From assembly GCA_046757585.1 (NCBI GenBank), contig JBHHYR010000005.1:1-48888 (forward strand): a DNA stretch of 48,888 nt, read 5' to 3'. This document shows, piece after piece, positions 32,207-41,306 of this stretch; the first letter of the stretch is position 1, and every line of letters begins with the position of its first letter. A model generated the notes under the pieces. The model was not told where the DNA came from, did not search any database, and worked only from the letters and a program-made list of their open reading frames with translations. Made by a program: the position numbers and the translations under genes. This DNA is from JBHHYR01 sp046757585. Its GTDB lineage: Bacteria > Desulfobacterota > Binatia > HRBIN30.

Positions 32207-34015
32207 ATGATTCAGCAGTCAGTCAACCGCTGGTTGAAAGCCTACCGAGCTGGCAGGCAGCGTGGTGGGTTGTTCGCGGCCCTCCTGCTCAGCGTTCTCG
32301 TGTGCAACGGCGGTCCCCCTCGGGCCCTTGCGCAGGGCGGCACACCGGCCACCGAACCGGAGAGCCGCCAGCCGACAGGGCCCACGGACAAGTTCGAGCG
32401 CGGGGTACCCCGCACGGCGATGCGCGGTTATCTGCACGCCTGCCGCCAGGGTGATTTCACTCGCGCTGCGCAATACCTCAACCTCAGGCACCTCAAGCCG
32501 AAGGACCGTGCCACCAAGGGTCCCGTGCTGGCAAAGCACCTCAAGGTCGCGCTGGACCGGACCCTCTGGGTCGACCTGAACGCCCTGAGTAATGCGCCGG
32601 AGGGCAAGACCGACGATGGCCTGCCGAAGCGGCGCGACCTCGTCGGGACGATCCAAACCGCACGCGGTCCTGTGGATATCATGATCGAGCGCGTGCGGCG
32701 GCCCGATGGGGTCCGCATCTGGAAAATCTCTGCGGCAACGGTGGCCAAGATTCCGATCCTCTACAAGGAGTTCAGCTACGGGCCATTGGGCGAGCTGCTC
32801 CCCGCTCCTCTGTTCGAGATCCGCTTTCTCGAGGTGCAGCTGTGGCAATGGGTCGGGCTGCTGCTCCTGGTATTCGTGGCCTACCTGGTCTCGTGGCTGG
32901 CCACCATGTGGATTGCCCGCATCGCCATTCGCTTAGCCAAGCGCTCGCAGACGACGTTGGATGACAAGGTTGTCGCGGCAGTCATCGGCCCTTTGCGACT
33001 CGTGGTCGGTGTGGTGGTCTTCTACATCGGTAGCTATGTGCTGGCACTGTCCGTACCTGCGGCCGCCTTCATCGCCGGCGTTGTCAGAGTCCTGTCGGTT
33101 GTTGCCGTGACCTGGGTGCTCCTGCGGCTCATCGATGTCTTCGCCCAGGTCGTTGAGCAGCGCTTTGTAGCGCAACGGCACGTGGCGTTGACCCTGGTGC
33201 CCCTCGGGCGGCGGACGGTGAAGGTGTTCGTCACTACACTGGCGTTCGTGGCGGTGCTGCAGAATCTGGGGTTGAACGTGAGCAGCCTCCTTGCCGGCCT
33301 CGGCCTCGGCGGTCTCGCCGTCGCCTTGGCTGCGCAGAAGACAGTGGAGAACCTCTTCGGCGGCGTCACCTTGATTGCGGACCAGCCGGTCCGAGTCGGC
33401 GACTTCTGCCGCTTCGGTGACAAGATCGGGACGGTCGAGGACATTGGCATGCGCTCGACGCGGGTACGCACCCTCGATCGCACGGTGGTCTCCGTCCCCA
33501 ACGCCGAGTTCTCTTCGCTGCAGATCGAGAACTTCGGCCAGCGCGATTGGATCTGGCTGCACCCCACCATCGGCTTGCGCTACGAAACGACACCGGATCA
33601 GCTGCGCTTCGTGTTAGTGGAGCTGAAGAAGATGCTGCTGGCGCATCCCAAGGTTCGTCAGGATCCGGCACGGGTGCGCTTCACTGGCTTCGGCGCCTTC
33701 TCGCTTGACTTGGAAATCTTCGCGTACATCCTGACAGCTGACATCAACGAGTTCCTCGCTATCCAGGAGGATATCCTGCTGCGCATCATGGATATCGTCG
33801 ACGCCAGCGGTACCGGCTTCGCCTTCCCATCGCAGACAATTTACACCGGCAAGGATGGCGGTCTGGACGCCGCCAAGAGCCGCGCCGCCGAGGCGCAGGT
33901 GCAGCAGTGGCGCTCGCAGAACGCGCTCTGTCTACCGAACTTTCCTCCGGAGCGCATGGCTGAGCTGCAGCACACGCTCGACTATCCCCCGCGCGGGTCC
34001 GCGCTGCGGCGCTGA
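32207..34015 (+). CDS. MscS-type mechanosensitive channel with periplasmic N-domain
   Basis: ATG 32207 follows AAAGGAG; 602 aa. A signal peptide (about 18-43, ending ALAQGG) is followed by a soluble, presumably periplasmic domain of about 170 residues, then four membrane spans (about 210-370). The pore helix GLGLGGLAVALAAQKTVENL and the beta domain VGDFCRFGDKIGTVEDIG, then RTLDRTVVSVPNAEF, are textbook MscS. The protein relieves osmotic pressure by opening under membrane tension. The added N-terminal domain is seen in larger MscS subfamilies. It is monocistronic. Confidence 0.93.
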   Translation: MIQQSVNRWLKAYRAGRQRGGLFAALLLSVLVCNGGPPRALAQGGTPATEPESRQPTGPTDKFERGVPRTAMRGYLHACRQGDFTRAAQYLNLRHLKPKDRATKGPVLAKHLKVALDRTLWVDLNALSNAPEGKTDDGLPKRRDLVGTIQTARGPVDIMIERVRRPDGVRIWKISAATVAKIPILYKEFSYGPLGELLPAPLFEIRFLEVQLWQWVGLLLLVFVAYLVSWLATMWIARIAIRLAKRSQTTLDDKVVAAVIGPLRLVVGVVVFYIGSYVLALSVPAAAFIAGVVRVLSVVAVTWVLLRLIDVFAQVVEQRFVAQRHVALTLVPLGRRTVKVFVTTLAFVAVLQNLGLNVSSLLAGLGLGGLAVALAAQKTVENLFGGVTLIADQPVRVGDFCRFGDKIGTVEDIGMRSTRVRTLDRTVVSVPNAEFSSLQIENFGQRDWIWLHPTIGLRYETTPDQLRFVLVELKKMLLAHPKVRQDPARVRFTGFGAFSLDLEIFAYILTADINEFLAIQEDILLRIMDIVDASGTGFAFPSQTIYTGKDGGLDAAKSRAAEAQVQQWRSQNALCLPNFPPERMAELQHTLDYPPRGSALRR

Positions 34016-34126
34016 AGGGCTCGAACGTCGGCCGGCCTATACCGCACCGTTTCGCCCTTCCGGTGCGCAGCTGGAGGCGGTAGAGTGCACTGTGTTGTAC
34101 TGCAGAGTCGAGAAAGGAGCACTGCA

Positions 34127-35443
34127 ATGGAAGCTCAGCACGATCACCCGGCAGGCGTGGAGAATCGAGAGTTCGATGACACTGTCATCGCGTTTGGCAC
34201 GCCGCCAGGCACAGCGGCCCGGCCCCAGCTGACGTCAGCGCCGTTGCTCGCGGCCGTGTGTCGGGCAGGGACCACGCATATCTATGGCGATACTGCCGAC
34301 GCGCAGGAACTCGGCCGCCTGATCACGACGGAGACCGGGGCGATCGTCCGGGAGGTCGACGGCAATACCGCAAACCAGCCGCTGGTACACAAAGTCATCA
34401 AGCGGTACCTGGAAGGCAGCGAACCGGCGACCTGGGCGCGGCAGCTGCGCGCGCTGCGGCCTGACCTGTCGAAGGAGCAACTCCATCCGCTGCTGTACGC
34501 CATCGTCTGCGGTCGCATCGGGAACGATGCCGCGCGTGCGTTCGGTGCCGGTCGGGCCTGGGAGGTGAGCTTGCAGTTGCACATGGGCCTCGGTGCCGAT
34601 CCCGAAACCTCGAAGCGCGTCGGTCGCTACCTGCGACGGATGGTTCCCTCCGGGGTCGTCAAGGTGCCCTTCACGCCGCAGGCACCGCACTGCTTCCTGA
34701 TCGCGCGGGACCTCGAACGCGAAGGGATTCCGGTCAACTTCACCTCGACGTTTTCTGCCCGCCAGGCAGTGGCCGCCGGGCTGTTGTCGAATGTCACGCT
34801 GACCAACATTTTCATGGGTCGTCTGAATCAGGGGCTCAAGGCTGCCCTGCTCGGGGAGCACGTGGATCTCGAGGCCCAGCGCGCGCTGCGCCGCCTGCGC
34901 CGGGAGGCGGGTATCAAGACGCTGCTCATCGTGGCCAGCGTGCGTGAGTGGCAGACCTTCGTTCACGTTGCCGGCTGCGATGTTTTCACAGCGCCGTTGA
35001 ATGCCATCCGCGGTTTTCTGCAGCAAACGCAGTTCGCACCCGAGGACATCACAAGCCGCCTCGAAACGTCTTACGCCGATACGCTCGGGGTCGCCGAAGA
35101 CGTGCTGCACGCGCTCGGCACGGAACGACTCGCGCGGCTGTACACCGTGGAGCCGGAGCTGATCGAGTTCCTGCGCGAGCTGCGAGCGACCGCAGAGTAC
35201 CGAAACCTGCGTGACGGCGACCAGCTGTTCAAGCAGTGCGATCAGGCGGGGTTTGGCGATCTGTTCTATGCGCCGTCCGGTGCCGAATGGCGGGAACTGC
35301 GCAAGGGAAAGCTCCCGGACCTCCAGGCGCCGCTCACGAGCCGTCTTCCCATCGATACCTTGTACAGCCTGCTCGCCGATGCCGACTTTGAAAAGTACCA
35401 GAAGGATATGGACACGCTGATCGAAGAACGCATCGGTGGCTGA
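34127..35443 (+). CDS. transaldolase-family protein
   Basis: ATG 34127 has AAAGGAG 8 nt upstream; 438 aa. TIM-barrel transaldolase motifs: IVREVDGNTANQPLVHKVI (counterpart of the DGTTTNPSL block), the Schiff-base lysine K179 in GVVKVPFTPQAPHCFL, and EGIPVNFTSTFSARQAVAAG. Classical transaldolases have 210-340 residues; this protein carries a C-terminal extension of about 100 residues (from about 335, TLGVAEDVLHALG) and atypical flanking motifs. It could act on a different sugar phosphate, or as a dihydroxyacetone-transferring aldolase. The gene is monocistronic and converges on the S9 peptidase gene. Confidence 0.85.
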   Translation: MEAQHDHPAGVENREFDDTVIAFGTPPGTAARPQLTSAPLLAAVCRAGTTHIYGDTADAQELGRLITTETGAIVREVDGNTANQPLVHKVIKRYLEGSEPATWARQLRALRPDLSKEQLHPLLYAIVCGRIGNDAARAFGAGRAWEVSLQLHMGLGADPETSKRVGRYLRRMVPSGVVKVPFTPQAPHCFLIARDLEREGIPVNFTSTFSARQAVAAGLLSNVTLTNIFMGRLNQGLKAALLGEHVDLEAQRALRRLRREAGIKTLLIVASVREWQTFVHVAGCDVFTAPLNAIRGFLQQTQFAPEDITSRLETSYADTLGVAEDVLHALGTERLARLYTVEPELIEFLRELRATAEYRNLRDGDQLFKQCDQAGFGDLFYAPSGAEWRELRKGKLPDLQAPLTSRLPIDTLYSLLADADFEKYQKDMDTLIEERIGG

Positions 35444-35492
35444 GTAGCAGCTTCGGAACAGGGAAGACTGCGGGATTTTTCCTCAGGGGAGG

Positions 35493-37424
35493 CTACAGGT
35501 TCTCGATGGGCACGGGTTCCACAGGATCAGCGAGGGCAAAGCCAAAGACGCGGGCGTAGAAGTACAGCTCCGCCTCGAGAGCGCGCTTGATGGTTTGAGC
35601 ACGCCGGAAACCATGTTGCTCACCGGCGAACGCGACGTAGGCGACGGGCAACTTCCGCGCTCGGAGGGCGGCCACCATCGCCTCAGCCTGACTCGGCGGC
35701 ACGACCTTATCCTCCAAACCTTGGAAGAAAATGACCGGGCAGCGCAAGCGGTCGGTGAAATGGATCGGCGAACGAGACCGGTAGAGATCACGCCGCTTCG
35801 GGTAGTGCCCGACCAGGCGCTCGTCATAGTGCGACTCGAACTTGTGCGTCTCCTTTGCCAACGTTTCCAGATCGCCGATGCCGTAGTAGCTGGCCCCGGC
35901 TTTGAAGACGTCGCGAAAAGTGAGGGCGCACAGGGTCGTGTAGCCGCCGGCGCTGCTGCCGCGAATGCCGAGCCGATGGCTGTCGACCAGGCCGCGGCGG
36001 ACCAGCTCGCGCGCCCCGTTCACGCAGTCCTCGACGTCGACCACCCCCCATTGCCCGTCGAGCCGCTGCCGATACGCGCGCCCGTAGCCGCTGCTGCCGC
36101 CGTAGTTCACGTCAAGCACGGCAATGCCACGGCTCGTCCAGTATTGGATCGTCACATTCAGGGCGACGGACGCTGCGGCCGTCGGGCCGCCATGACTCAT
36201 GACGAGGAGCGGCGGCTGCGTGCCCGTGGGCCCGACGTAATCGCGATTCGCTGGCGGATAGAACCAGCCGTAGGCGGTCTGGCCGTTCGCGGTGGGAAAT
36301 GCGATTGCTTCGGGTTTCGAGATATAGCCCGGGTCAATGCGGATCGTACTCGAACGGCGGAGCACCGCCAGACCTTGCGTTCTGAGGTCACGCTTGGTGA
36401 TGGACAACGGCTCCGCCGGTGAGCCGGCACACAACACGACGCGCCCCGGCGCGGCGCGGACGGCTGTGATCTCGGGATAGGGCACATCGAGGGGCTCCAG
36501 CGCCGGCGGGTCCCCCGCGATCACGGCCAGGTGCCATGTTCCTTGCTGCGTGTAGCTACAGATCAGACGAGCGGCGGACTCGAAGGCGTACGTCGATTGA
36601 CCGAATACCCATTGTGGCCGTCCAAACTCGGCTGCGCGTTCGCACAGCGGCTCGCACCGCTCACCACGCCACCGGGACAGGTTCCACCAACCAGTCCGGT
36701 CGGACACGAAGTGGAGCACGCTGCCCGGCGACCACTCCGGCTGGAAGATGGATTCGCCAGCGCCACCTGCAATGCGTCGTGCCTGGCGGGTCACGCCCTG
36801 TGCGGTGAGCTCGGCGACCCACAGCTCGCTGCCATCCCACGGCATGTTGGGATGATTCCACGCTAGCCACGCGAGCCGTGCCCCGTCGGGACTCAAGCGG
36901 GGCGAGGAGTAGAAATCGTTGCCCCCGACGAGGACGACCGGTGGAGCGCACCCGTCGAGCGGGACGCTCACCAGCGTATTGACGGGCTCGTTGGCGACAC
37001 CCGTATGATCTTCGCGTACCCAGATCATGCGTTCGCGGCGCCGATCGATCACCCCATCCGCGTAGCGGAGATCCCCGGCCGGCGTGATCGGGCGCGGCTG
37101 CCTACCGCGATCCTGGCGATACAGGCGTTGGTCACTGAAGTTCGAGAAGTACACCGTGCCGTCGGCAACGGCGAACGCGCCGCCGCCGTACTCGTGTACC
37201 CGCGTCCGCGCACTGAACGGTGCGGGCGTCACGTCGGCGATCTGGCCATCCGGCGTCCGCCGGACGACGACGGACCGCCCGCCTTCGGCGGAGCGCGTCT
37301 CGGTCCAATAGATGTCGTCCCCATCGAGCGCGATCTGCCCGAGACCGGTGGTTTCAGCGGCGATCTGGGCCGCTGTGATCGGCGATTTCCACGCCCCGTA
37401 CGGTACAACCTGTGGAGCAGTCAT
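35493..37424 (-). CDS. S9-family prolyl oligopeptidase / acylaminoacyl-peptidase-like
   Basis: This 643-aa protein combines an N-terminal beta-propeller (about 20-370; repeats such as SPRLSPDGARLAWLAW and FQPEWSPGSVLHFVSDRTG) with a C-terminal alpha/beta-hydrolase. Catalytic residues: Ser491 in RGSSAGGYTTL, Asp in FQGLEDKVVPPSQ, His in AGEQHGFR. HGGPTAAA supplies the oxyanion region. No signal peptide, so it is cytoplasmic. It cleaves short peptides or acylated N-termini in known relatives. Its start codon overlaps the stop of the methyltransferase remnant by 4 bp (ATGA). Confidence 0.94.
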   Translation of the reverse strand: MTAPQVVPYGAWKSPITAAQIAAETTGLGQIALDGDDIYWTETRSAEGGRSVVVRRTPDGQIADVTPAPFSARTRVHEYGGGAFAVADGTVYFSNFSDQRLYRQDRGRQPRPITPAGDLRYADGVIDRRRERMIWVREDHTGVANEPVNTLVSVPLDGCAPPVVLVGGNDFYSSPRLSPDGARLAWLAWNHPNMPWDGSELWVAELTAQGVTRQARRIAGGAGESIFQPEWSPGSVLHFVSDRTGWWNLSRWRGERCEPLCERAAEFGRPQWVFGQSTYAFESAARLICSYTQQGTWHLAVIAGDPPALEPLDVPYPEITAVRAAPGRVVLCAGSPAEPLSITKRDLRTQGLAVLRRSSTIRIDPGYISKPEAIAFPTANGQTAYGWFYPPANRDYVGPTGTQPPLLVMSHGGPTAAASVALNVTIQYWTSRGIAVLDVNYGGSSGYGRAYRQRLDGQWGVVDVEDCVNGARELVRRGLVDSHRLGIRGSSAGGYTTLCALTFRDVFKAGASYYGIGDLETLAKETHKFESHYDERLVGHYPKRRDLYRSRSPIHFTDRLRCPVIFFQGLEDKVVPPSQAEAMVAALRARKLPVAYVAFAGEQHGFRRAQTIKRALEAELYFYARVFGFALADPVEPVPIENL

Positions 37425-37618
37425 GCGGGCCGGCGGCCTCCGAAGACGGCGAGTTCAAACGCCTTGAAGTAGCCGTCAACGTCTACACATCCGCTCACGC
37501 GCAGCATCACTTCGATCTGTTCTGCGCCGAACGGGATCCGTTCGCGCACACCTTCGAGAAAGGCTCGCACCAGCGAGGCCTTCTTCCAAACCTCATTACG
37601 CTTGACCGTGCTTGCCAT
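37421..37618 (-). pseudogene. methyltransferase remnant: N- and C-terminal ends joined in frame
   Basis: The ATG at 37618 gives 65 aa. Residues 1-41 (NEVWKKASLVRAFLEGVRER, then IPFGAEQIEVMLRV) resemble the N-terminus of a family of class I SAM-dependent methyltransferases. Residues from about 45 (VDVDGYFKAFELAVFGGRRP) resemble the very C-terminus of the same family. The whole SAM-binding core (LDLGCGDG and following) is missing between them, yet the frame is intact. I read this as an internal deletion that leaves a short ORF coupled to the peptidase gene by an ATGA overlap. It may be a pseudogene or a retained micro-protein. The family match is from memory of sequence style. Confidence 0.6.
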
Positions 37619-37771
37619 CCTTGTCCGCCCCAAACCATCCGCTGTCGTGTGCGCCGGGTCAAGCCGACCCTGTCCGACGTTCGTTCAACCAGGGGTCCCG
37701 GTGGCAGCGGCCGAGGCTAGCACGCGCCAATCGCTTGCCGTAAGAGTGCCACGCGGCTAGCTTGTTGCGAT

Positions 37772-38611
37772 ATGTCGCTCACGGGATCTGCCCAGGCCGG
37801 ACCCATGGAAGAGGCCATCGACGTCGCGTTTCGTGATGTGTCCATGGCGTTCGAGGATCGCCAAGTGCTGCGGAGCCTCTCCTGCGAATTTCCCCGCGGC
37901 AAGATCTCAGTGATTCTGGGTGGCAGCGGGTCCGGCAAGACCACGATTCTCCGGCTGATCGGAGGTCTGATTCGCCCACAGCACGGTCAGATCATTGTCG
38001 CAGGGCAGGATGTTACCCGTCTATCAGACGCTGCGCTCGATACGGTTCGCCGGAAGCTGGGCATGATGTTTCAAGGGGGTGCGTTGCTGGATTCCTTCAC
38101 GATTTTCGACAACCTGGCGTTTCCTTTGCGCGAACACACCTCGCTGAGTGAGCGGGACATCGCCGACGAGGTGCATCGACAGTTAGTCGCGGTGGGTCTT
38201 TCCCGTGTCGATACGCTCCTGCCAAGCCAGCTGTCAGGCGGTATGATCAAGCGGGCGGCGCTGGCACGCGCCATCATCAACCGCCCGCAAATTCTCCTTT
38301 GCGATGAGCCGTTTTCGGGGCTCGATCCGGTGTCCGTGAAACGCATCGAAGCGTTGCTGCGCCGGATCAACCGACAGCTCACCGTTACCATGCTGGTCTC
38401 GTCGCACCACATTCCGTCGACGTTGCGCATGGCGGACCATGTGGTCTTGCTGTGCCGGGACCGCGCTGTATCGGGTTCACCGACCGAACTGCGGCAGAGC
38501 GCCGATCCGCGGATCGCCGGTTTTTTCAACGAGGAAGTGGACGAGTCGATCGAGGCACCCGAGGAAGTGGCGCCCGAGCCGCGCCGGCGGCGGCGGTGGG
38601 CCGCGTCATGA
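37772..38611 (+). CDS. mlaF: MlaF-like ABC transporter ATP-binding protein
   Basis: This 279-aa protein has Walker A GGSGSGKT at 50-57, an ABC signature within QLSGGMIKRAALARAI, and Walker B ILLCDEPFSGLDP. The variant signature LSGGM and the segment MFQGGALLDSFTIFDNLAFP are those of MlaF, the ATPase of the phospholipid transporter that maintains outer-membrane asymmetry. The C-terminal tail beyond about 245 (acidic, then RRRRRWAAS) is unusual. It overlaps mlaE by ATGA. It is the first gene of the mlaFED-mlaA-mlaC operon. Confidence 0.92.
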   Translation: MSLTGSAQAGPMEEAIDVAFRDVSMAFEDRQVLRSLSCEFPRGKISVILGGSGSGKTTILRLIGGLIRPQHGQIIVAGQDVTRLSDAALDTVRRKLGMMFQGGALLDSFTIFDNLAFPLREHTSLSERDIADEVHRQLVAVGLSRVDTLLPSQLSGGMIKRAALARAIINRPQILLCDEPFSGLDPVSVKRIEALLRRINRQLTVTMLVSSHHIPSTLRMADHVVLLCRDRAVSGSPTELRQSADPRIAGFFNEEVDESIEAPEEVAPEPRRRRRWAAS

Positions 38612-39384
38612 TTCTTCTCATCCAAGACCTCGGGTGGGCGCTGATCACGTTCATCGATCATCTGGGCCGCCTCGCCGTCTTTGCTGGGCAGATCCTGCGG
38701 GCCGTCCTGACACCACCCGTGCGGATGCGGGCGTTCGTACAAGAGATTTTCAACCTCGGCGTTTTGTCGCTGGTGATCATCTGTGTCTCCGGTCTAGCGG
38801 TCGGCATGGTCATCGGCCTGCAAGGGTACAACACCCTGGTGCGGTTCGGGGCGGAGCAGTCACTGGGAGCCGTGGTCGGTCTGAGTCTCATCCGTGAGTT
38901 GGGGCCTGTGTTGACGGCGCTCCTCACAACGGGCCGCGCGGGCTCGGCCACGACCGCCGAGATCGGTACCATGGTCGCTACCGAGCAGCTGGACGGGCTG
39001 CGGATGATGTCGGTCAATCCCATCCACCTCGTCGTGACACCGAAGGCGCTTGCCATGATCTTCGTGATGCCGCTGCTGTCGGCCCTGTTCATCGTGTCCG
39101 GGCGGGCGGGGGGATACCTCGCAGGGGTCGACATCATGGGGGTCGATGGGGGAAACTACATTTCGAGCCTGGAATCGGCGGTGGTGTTTTCCGAAGACGT
39201 GGTCGGCAGCCTATTGAAGGCCCTGATCTTTGGCGCGCTCGTCGGCTTGGTCGCGACGTACCGCGGCTATACGAGCGCACCGACGTCGGCGGGTGTCAGC
39301 GCCGCGACGACCTCGACGGTTGTCGTGGGCTCCGTGTCAATCTTGATTTGTGACTACTTCATCACCGCGTTGTGGGGCGTGTAG
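38608..39384 (+). CDS. mlaE: MlaE-like permease
   Basis: This 258-aa protein starts in the ATGA overlap with mlaF. It has five to six hydrophobic segments and family motifs GLAVGMVIGLQGYNTLVRFG, SLIRELGPVLTALLTTGRAG, EIGTMVATEQLDGLRMM and TSTVVVGSVSILICDYFITA. MlaE forms the membrane dimer of the MlaFEDB complex that moves phospholipids between inner membrane and the periplasmic carrier. mlaD follows after 14 bp. Confidence 0.94.
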   Translation: MILLIQDLGWALITFIDHLGRLAVFAGQILRAVLTPPVRMRAFVQEIFNLGVLSLVIICVSGLAVGMVIGLQGYNTLVRFGAEQSLGAVVGLSLIRELGPVLTALLTTGRAGSATTAEIGTMVATEQLDGLRMMSVNPIHLVVTPKALAMIFVMPLLSALFIVSGRAGGYLAGVDIMGVDGGNYISSLESAVVFSEDVVGSLLKALIFGALVGLVATYRGYTSAPTSAGVSAATTSTVVVGSVSILICDYFITALWGV

Positions 39385-39398
39385 GGGGAAGGTAAGGG

Positions 39399-39863
39399 AT
39401 GAACCGATCACCCGTGCGGGATTTTGTGGTTGGCCTTTTTGTCCTGGCTGGTTTGAGTGCCGTCGCGTACCTGTCAGTGACCGTCGGCGGACTGTCCCTG
39501 CTGAGCGGCCAGGGTGGGTTGATCCTGTACGCGCCCTTCGATCAAATTGGTGGGTTGAAATCACGGGCGCCAGTGGTGATCTCCGGGGTGAAGGTTGGCG
39601 AGGTGGAATCGATTACCCTTGGTGAGGATTATCGTGCGCGAGTCAAAATGGTTTTGCAGCCGACGCTCAAACTTCCGGTCGACACCTCGGCGTCAATCGT
39701 GACCGCCGGCTTGCTCGGGGATCGCTACATCTCCCTGCAGCTTGGCGGCGAGGACAGGGACCTCAAGTCGGGTGACGAGATCCGGTTCACCGAATCGGCC
39801 ATCCTGCTCGAGCGGCTGATCGGCAAACTCATATACGGGAGCAATGAACAGAAGAAGGAGTGA
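39399..39863 (+). CDS. mlaD: MlaD-like MCE-domain protein
   Basis: This 154-aa protein has one N-terminal span (VGLFVLAGLSAVAYLSVTVG) and one MCE domain: FDQIGGLKSRAPVVISGVKV near 47-66 and VDTSASIVTAGLLGDRYISL near 100-120. MlaD hexamers sit on MlaE and bind lipid. Length is close to that of E. coli MlaD minus its C-terminal extension. The stop is shared (GTGA) with an alternative start of mlaA. Confidence 0.93.
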   Translation: MNRSPVRDFVVGLFVLAGLSAVAYLSVTVGGLSLLSGQGGLILYAPFDQIGGLKSRAPVVISGVKVGEVESITLGEDYRARVKMVLQPTLKLPVDTSASIVTAGLLGDRYISLQLGGEDRDLKSGDEIRFTESAILLERLIGKLIYGSNEQKKE

Positions 39864-39874
39864 GGCAGTTCGGC

Positions 39875-40633
39875 ATGAGAACGACGAGTCCCATAGCGTG
39901 CGTCGCCCTTGCGGTGGTTTGCTGTCTGAGCTGCTGGTGCTCACCGGCTGCCGCCATGGACCGACAGGATCACGATCCGCTCGAGGCCATGAACCGCAAG
40001 ATTTTTTGGTTCAACGATCACGTCGACACCTACATCCTCGTCCCTGTGGCCACGGGGTGGGACAAGATCACCCCGGCACGGGTGAAGAAGTCCGTGTCGA
40101 ACTTCTTCGCCAACCTGAACTTTCCCGTCGTCGCGCTCAACAACCTGCTGCAGGGGAAGTTTCTCCACGCCGGCTCGGATGTCGGCCGTTTCGCCGTGAA
40201 CACGACGGTCGGTTTGCTCGGGTTCTTCGATCCCGCATCGGGCTGGGGCCTGACGCAGCATGAGGAAGACTTCGGCCAGACGCTGGGCAGATGGGGGTTG
40301 CCACCCGGGCCGTACCTGGTGCTGCCCTTTTTCGGGCCGTCAGATCCACGTGACGCCGTCGGTCTAGGCGTCGACTCGGCGACCCTGGTCTATCCCTTTC
40401 TGGTCGACATCAAGTACACGGTGGCGGCCACCGGGGTCCAGGTCATCAACGCCCGTGCGCTCGTTCTGAAGGAAGTGCGGGACTTGAAGGAAGCATCCTT
40501 TGACTATTACGTGGCGGTGCGCAATGCGTATCAGCAGCGGCGCGAAGCGCTAGTGCATGATCGTAGCGGTCCGGCTGAGGAGGACCAGAAGGAACTCTAC
40601 ACCATCGAGACCGATGGCGGAGAAGGAGAATAG
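39875..40633 (+). CDS. mlaA: MlaA/VacJ-like protein
   Basis: ATG 39875 has GAGG 9 nt upstream; GTG 39860, overlapping the mlaD stop, is possible. The protein has 252 aa with a signal peptide (about 1-24, ending SPAAAM). The lipobox is not evident, although cysteines lie near the cleavage region (CCLSCWC). VacJ motifs: DPLEAMNRKIFWFN, NFFANLNFPVVALNNLLQGK, FFDPASGWGL, DFGQTLGRWGLPPGPYLVLP and FFGPSDPRDAVG. MlaA sits in the outer membrane and removes mislocalised phospholipids. Location inside the operon, between mlaD and mlaC, differs from E. coli, where vacJ is elsewhere. Confidence 0.93.
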   Translation: MRTTSPIACVALAVVCCLSCWCSPAAAMDRQDHDPLEAMNRKIFWFNDHVDTYILVPVATGWDKITPARVKKSVSNFFANLNFPVVALNNLLQGKFLHAGSDVGRFAVNTTVGLLGFFDPASGWGLTQHEEDFGQTLGRWGLPPGPYLVLPFFGPSDPRDAVGLGVDSATLVYPFLVDIKYTVAATGVQVINARALVLKEVRDLKEASFDYYVAVRNAYQQRREALVHDRSGPAEEDQKELYTIETDGGEGE

Positions 40634-40634
40634 C

Positions 40635-41306
40635 GTGGTGCAGAACCGGTTGCAGCGTCCAGGGCTGGTAGCGAACGGCGCGGCCATTCGGCGTTCGACT
40701 TCGGCTTGCGCCCTGCTGGTGTTTCTTCTGCTCGGCCTGACCGCCCTGCCGCCAGCCGTGACGGGTGCCGCCGAAAGTCCCACGGCTGTGGTGCGGCACA
40801 CGACTGATGCGGTGCTCGCAGTGCTCGCCGATACGAACCTCACGGCGGATCAGAAACGGCACGAGATCGAACAGATCGTGTACGCGCACTTCGACTTCCG
40901 CACGCTCTCGCGCCTGGTGCTGGCGCGCAACTGGAAACGGCTCACGCCGCCGCAGCAAACGGACTTCGTCGAAGAGTTCAAGAAACATCTCTCGCTGACC
41001 TACGGGAAGAACGTCGAGCGCTACAACAACGAACGCGCGATTGTGCTCAGCGATCGCCAGGAACCCGGCGGAGACTGGACGGTCAAAACCAAGGTGGTCC
41101 GGCCCACGGCGTCCGACTTCCGCGTCGATTACCGGTTGCGCAAGCGGCACGGCGAGTGGCGGGTGATCGACGTGATCGTCGAAGGCGTCAGCCTGGTGGC
41201 CAATTACCGCTCACAATTCCAGGAGATCGTGAGCAACGAGGGTCCAGCGAAACTCATCGAACGGCTGCACGAAAAGAACGCCAGCGGCGAAGGCCTCAAG
41301 ACGTAG
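40635..41306 (+). CDS. mlaC: MlaC-like periplasmic phospholipid carrier
   Basis: The GTG at 40635 has AAGGAG 6 nt upstream; the in-frame ATG 40614 lies inside mlaA. 223 aa, signal peptide with hydrophobic core ACALLVFLLLGLTALPPAVT. MlaC features: YAHFDFRTLSRLVLARNWKR, QQTDFVEEFKKHLSLTYGKN, VDYRLRKRHGEWRVIDVIVE and GVSLVANYRSQFQEIVSNEG. It shuttles phospholipids between MlaA and MlaFED. It is the last gene of the operon; mlaB (STAS protein) is absent. Confidence 0.93.
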   Translation: MVQNRLQRPGLVANGAAIRRSTSACALLVFLLLGLTALPPAVTGAAESPTAVVRHTTDAVLAVLADTNLTADQKRHEIEQIVYAHFDFRTLSRLVLARNWKRLTPPQQTDFVEEFKKHLSLTYGKNVERYNNERAIVLSDRQEPGGDWTVKTKVVRPTASDFRVDYRLRKRHGEWRVIDVIVEGVSLVANYRSQFQEIVSNEGPAKLIERLHEKNASGEGLKT

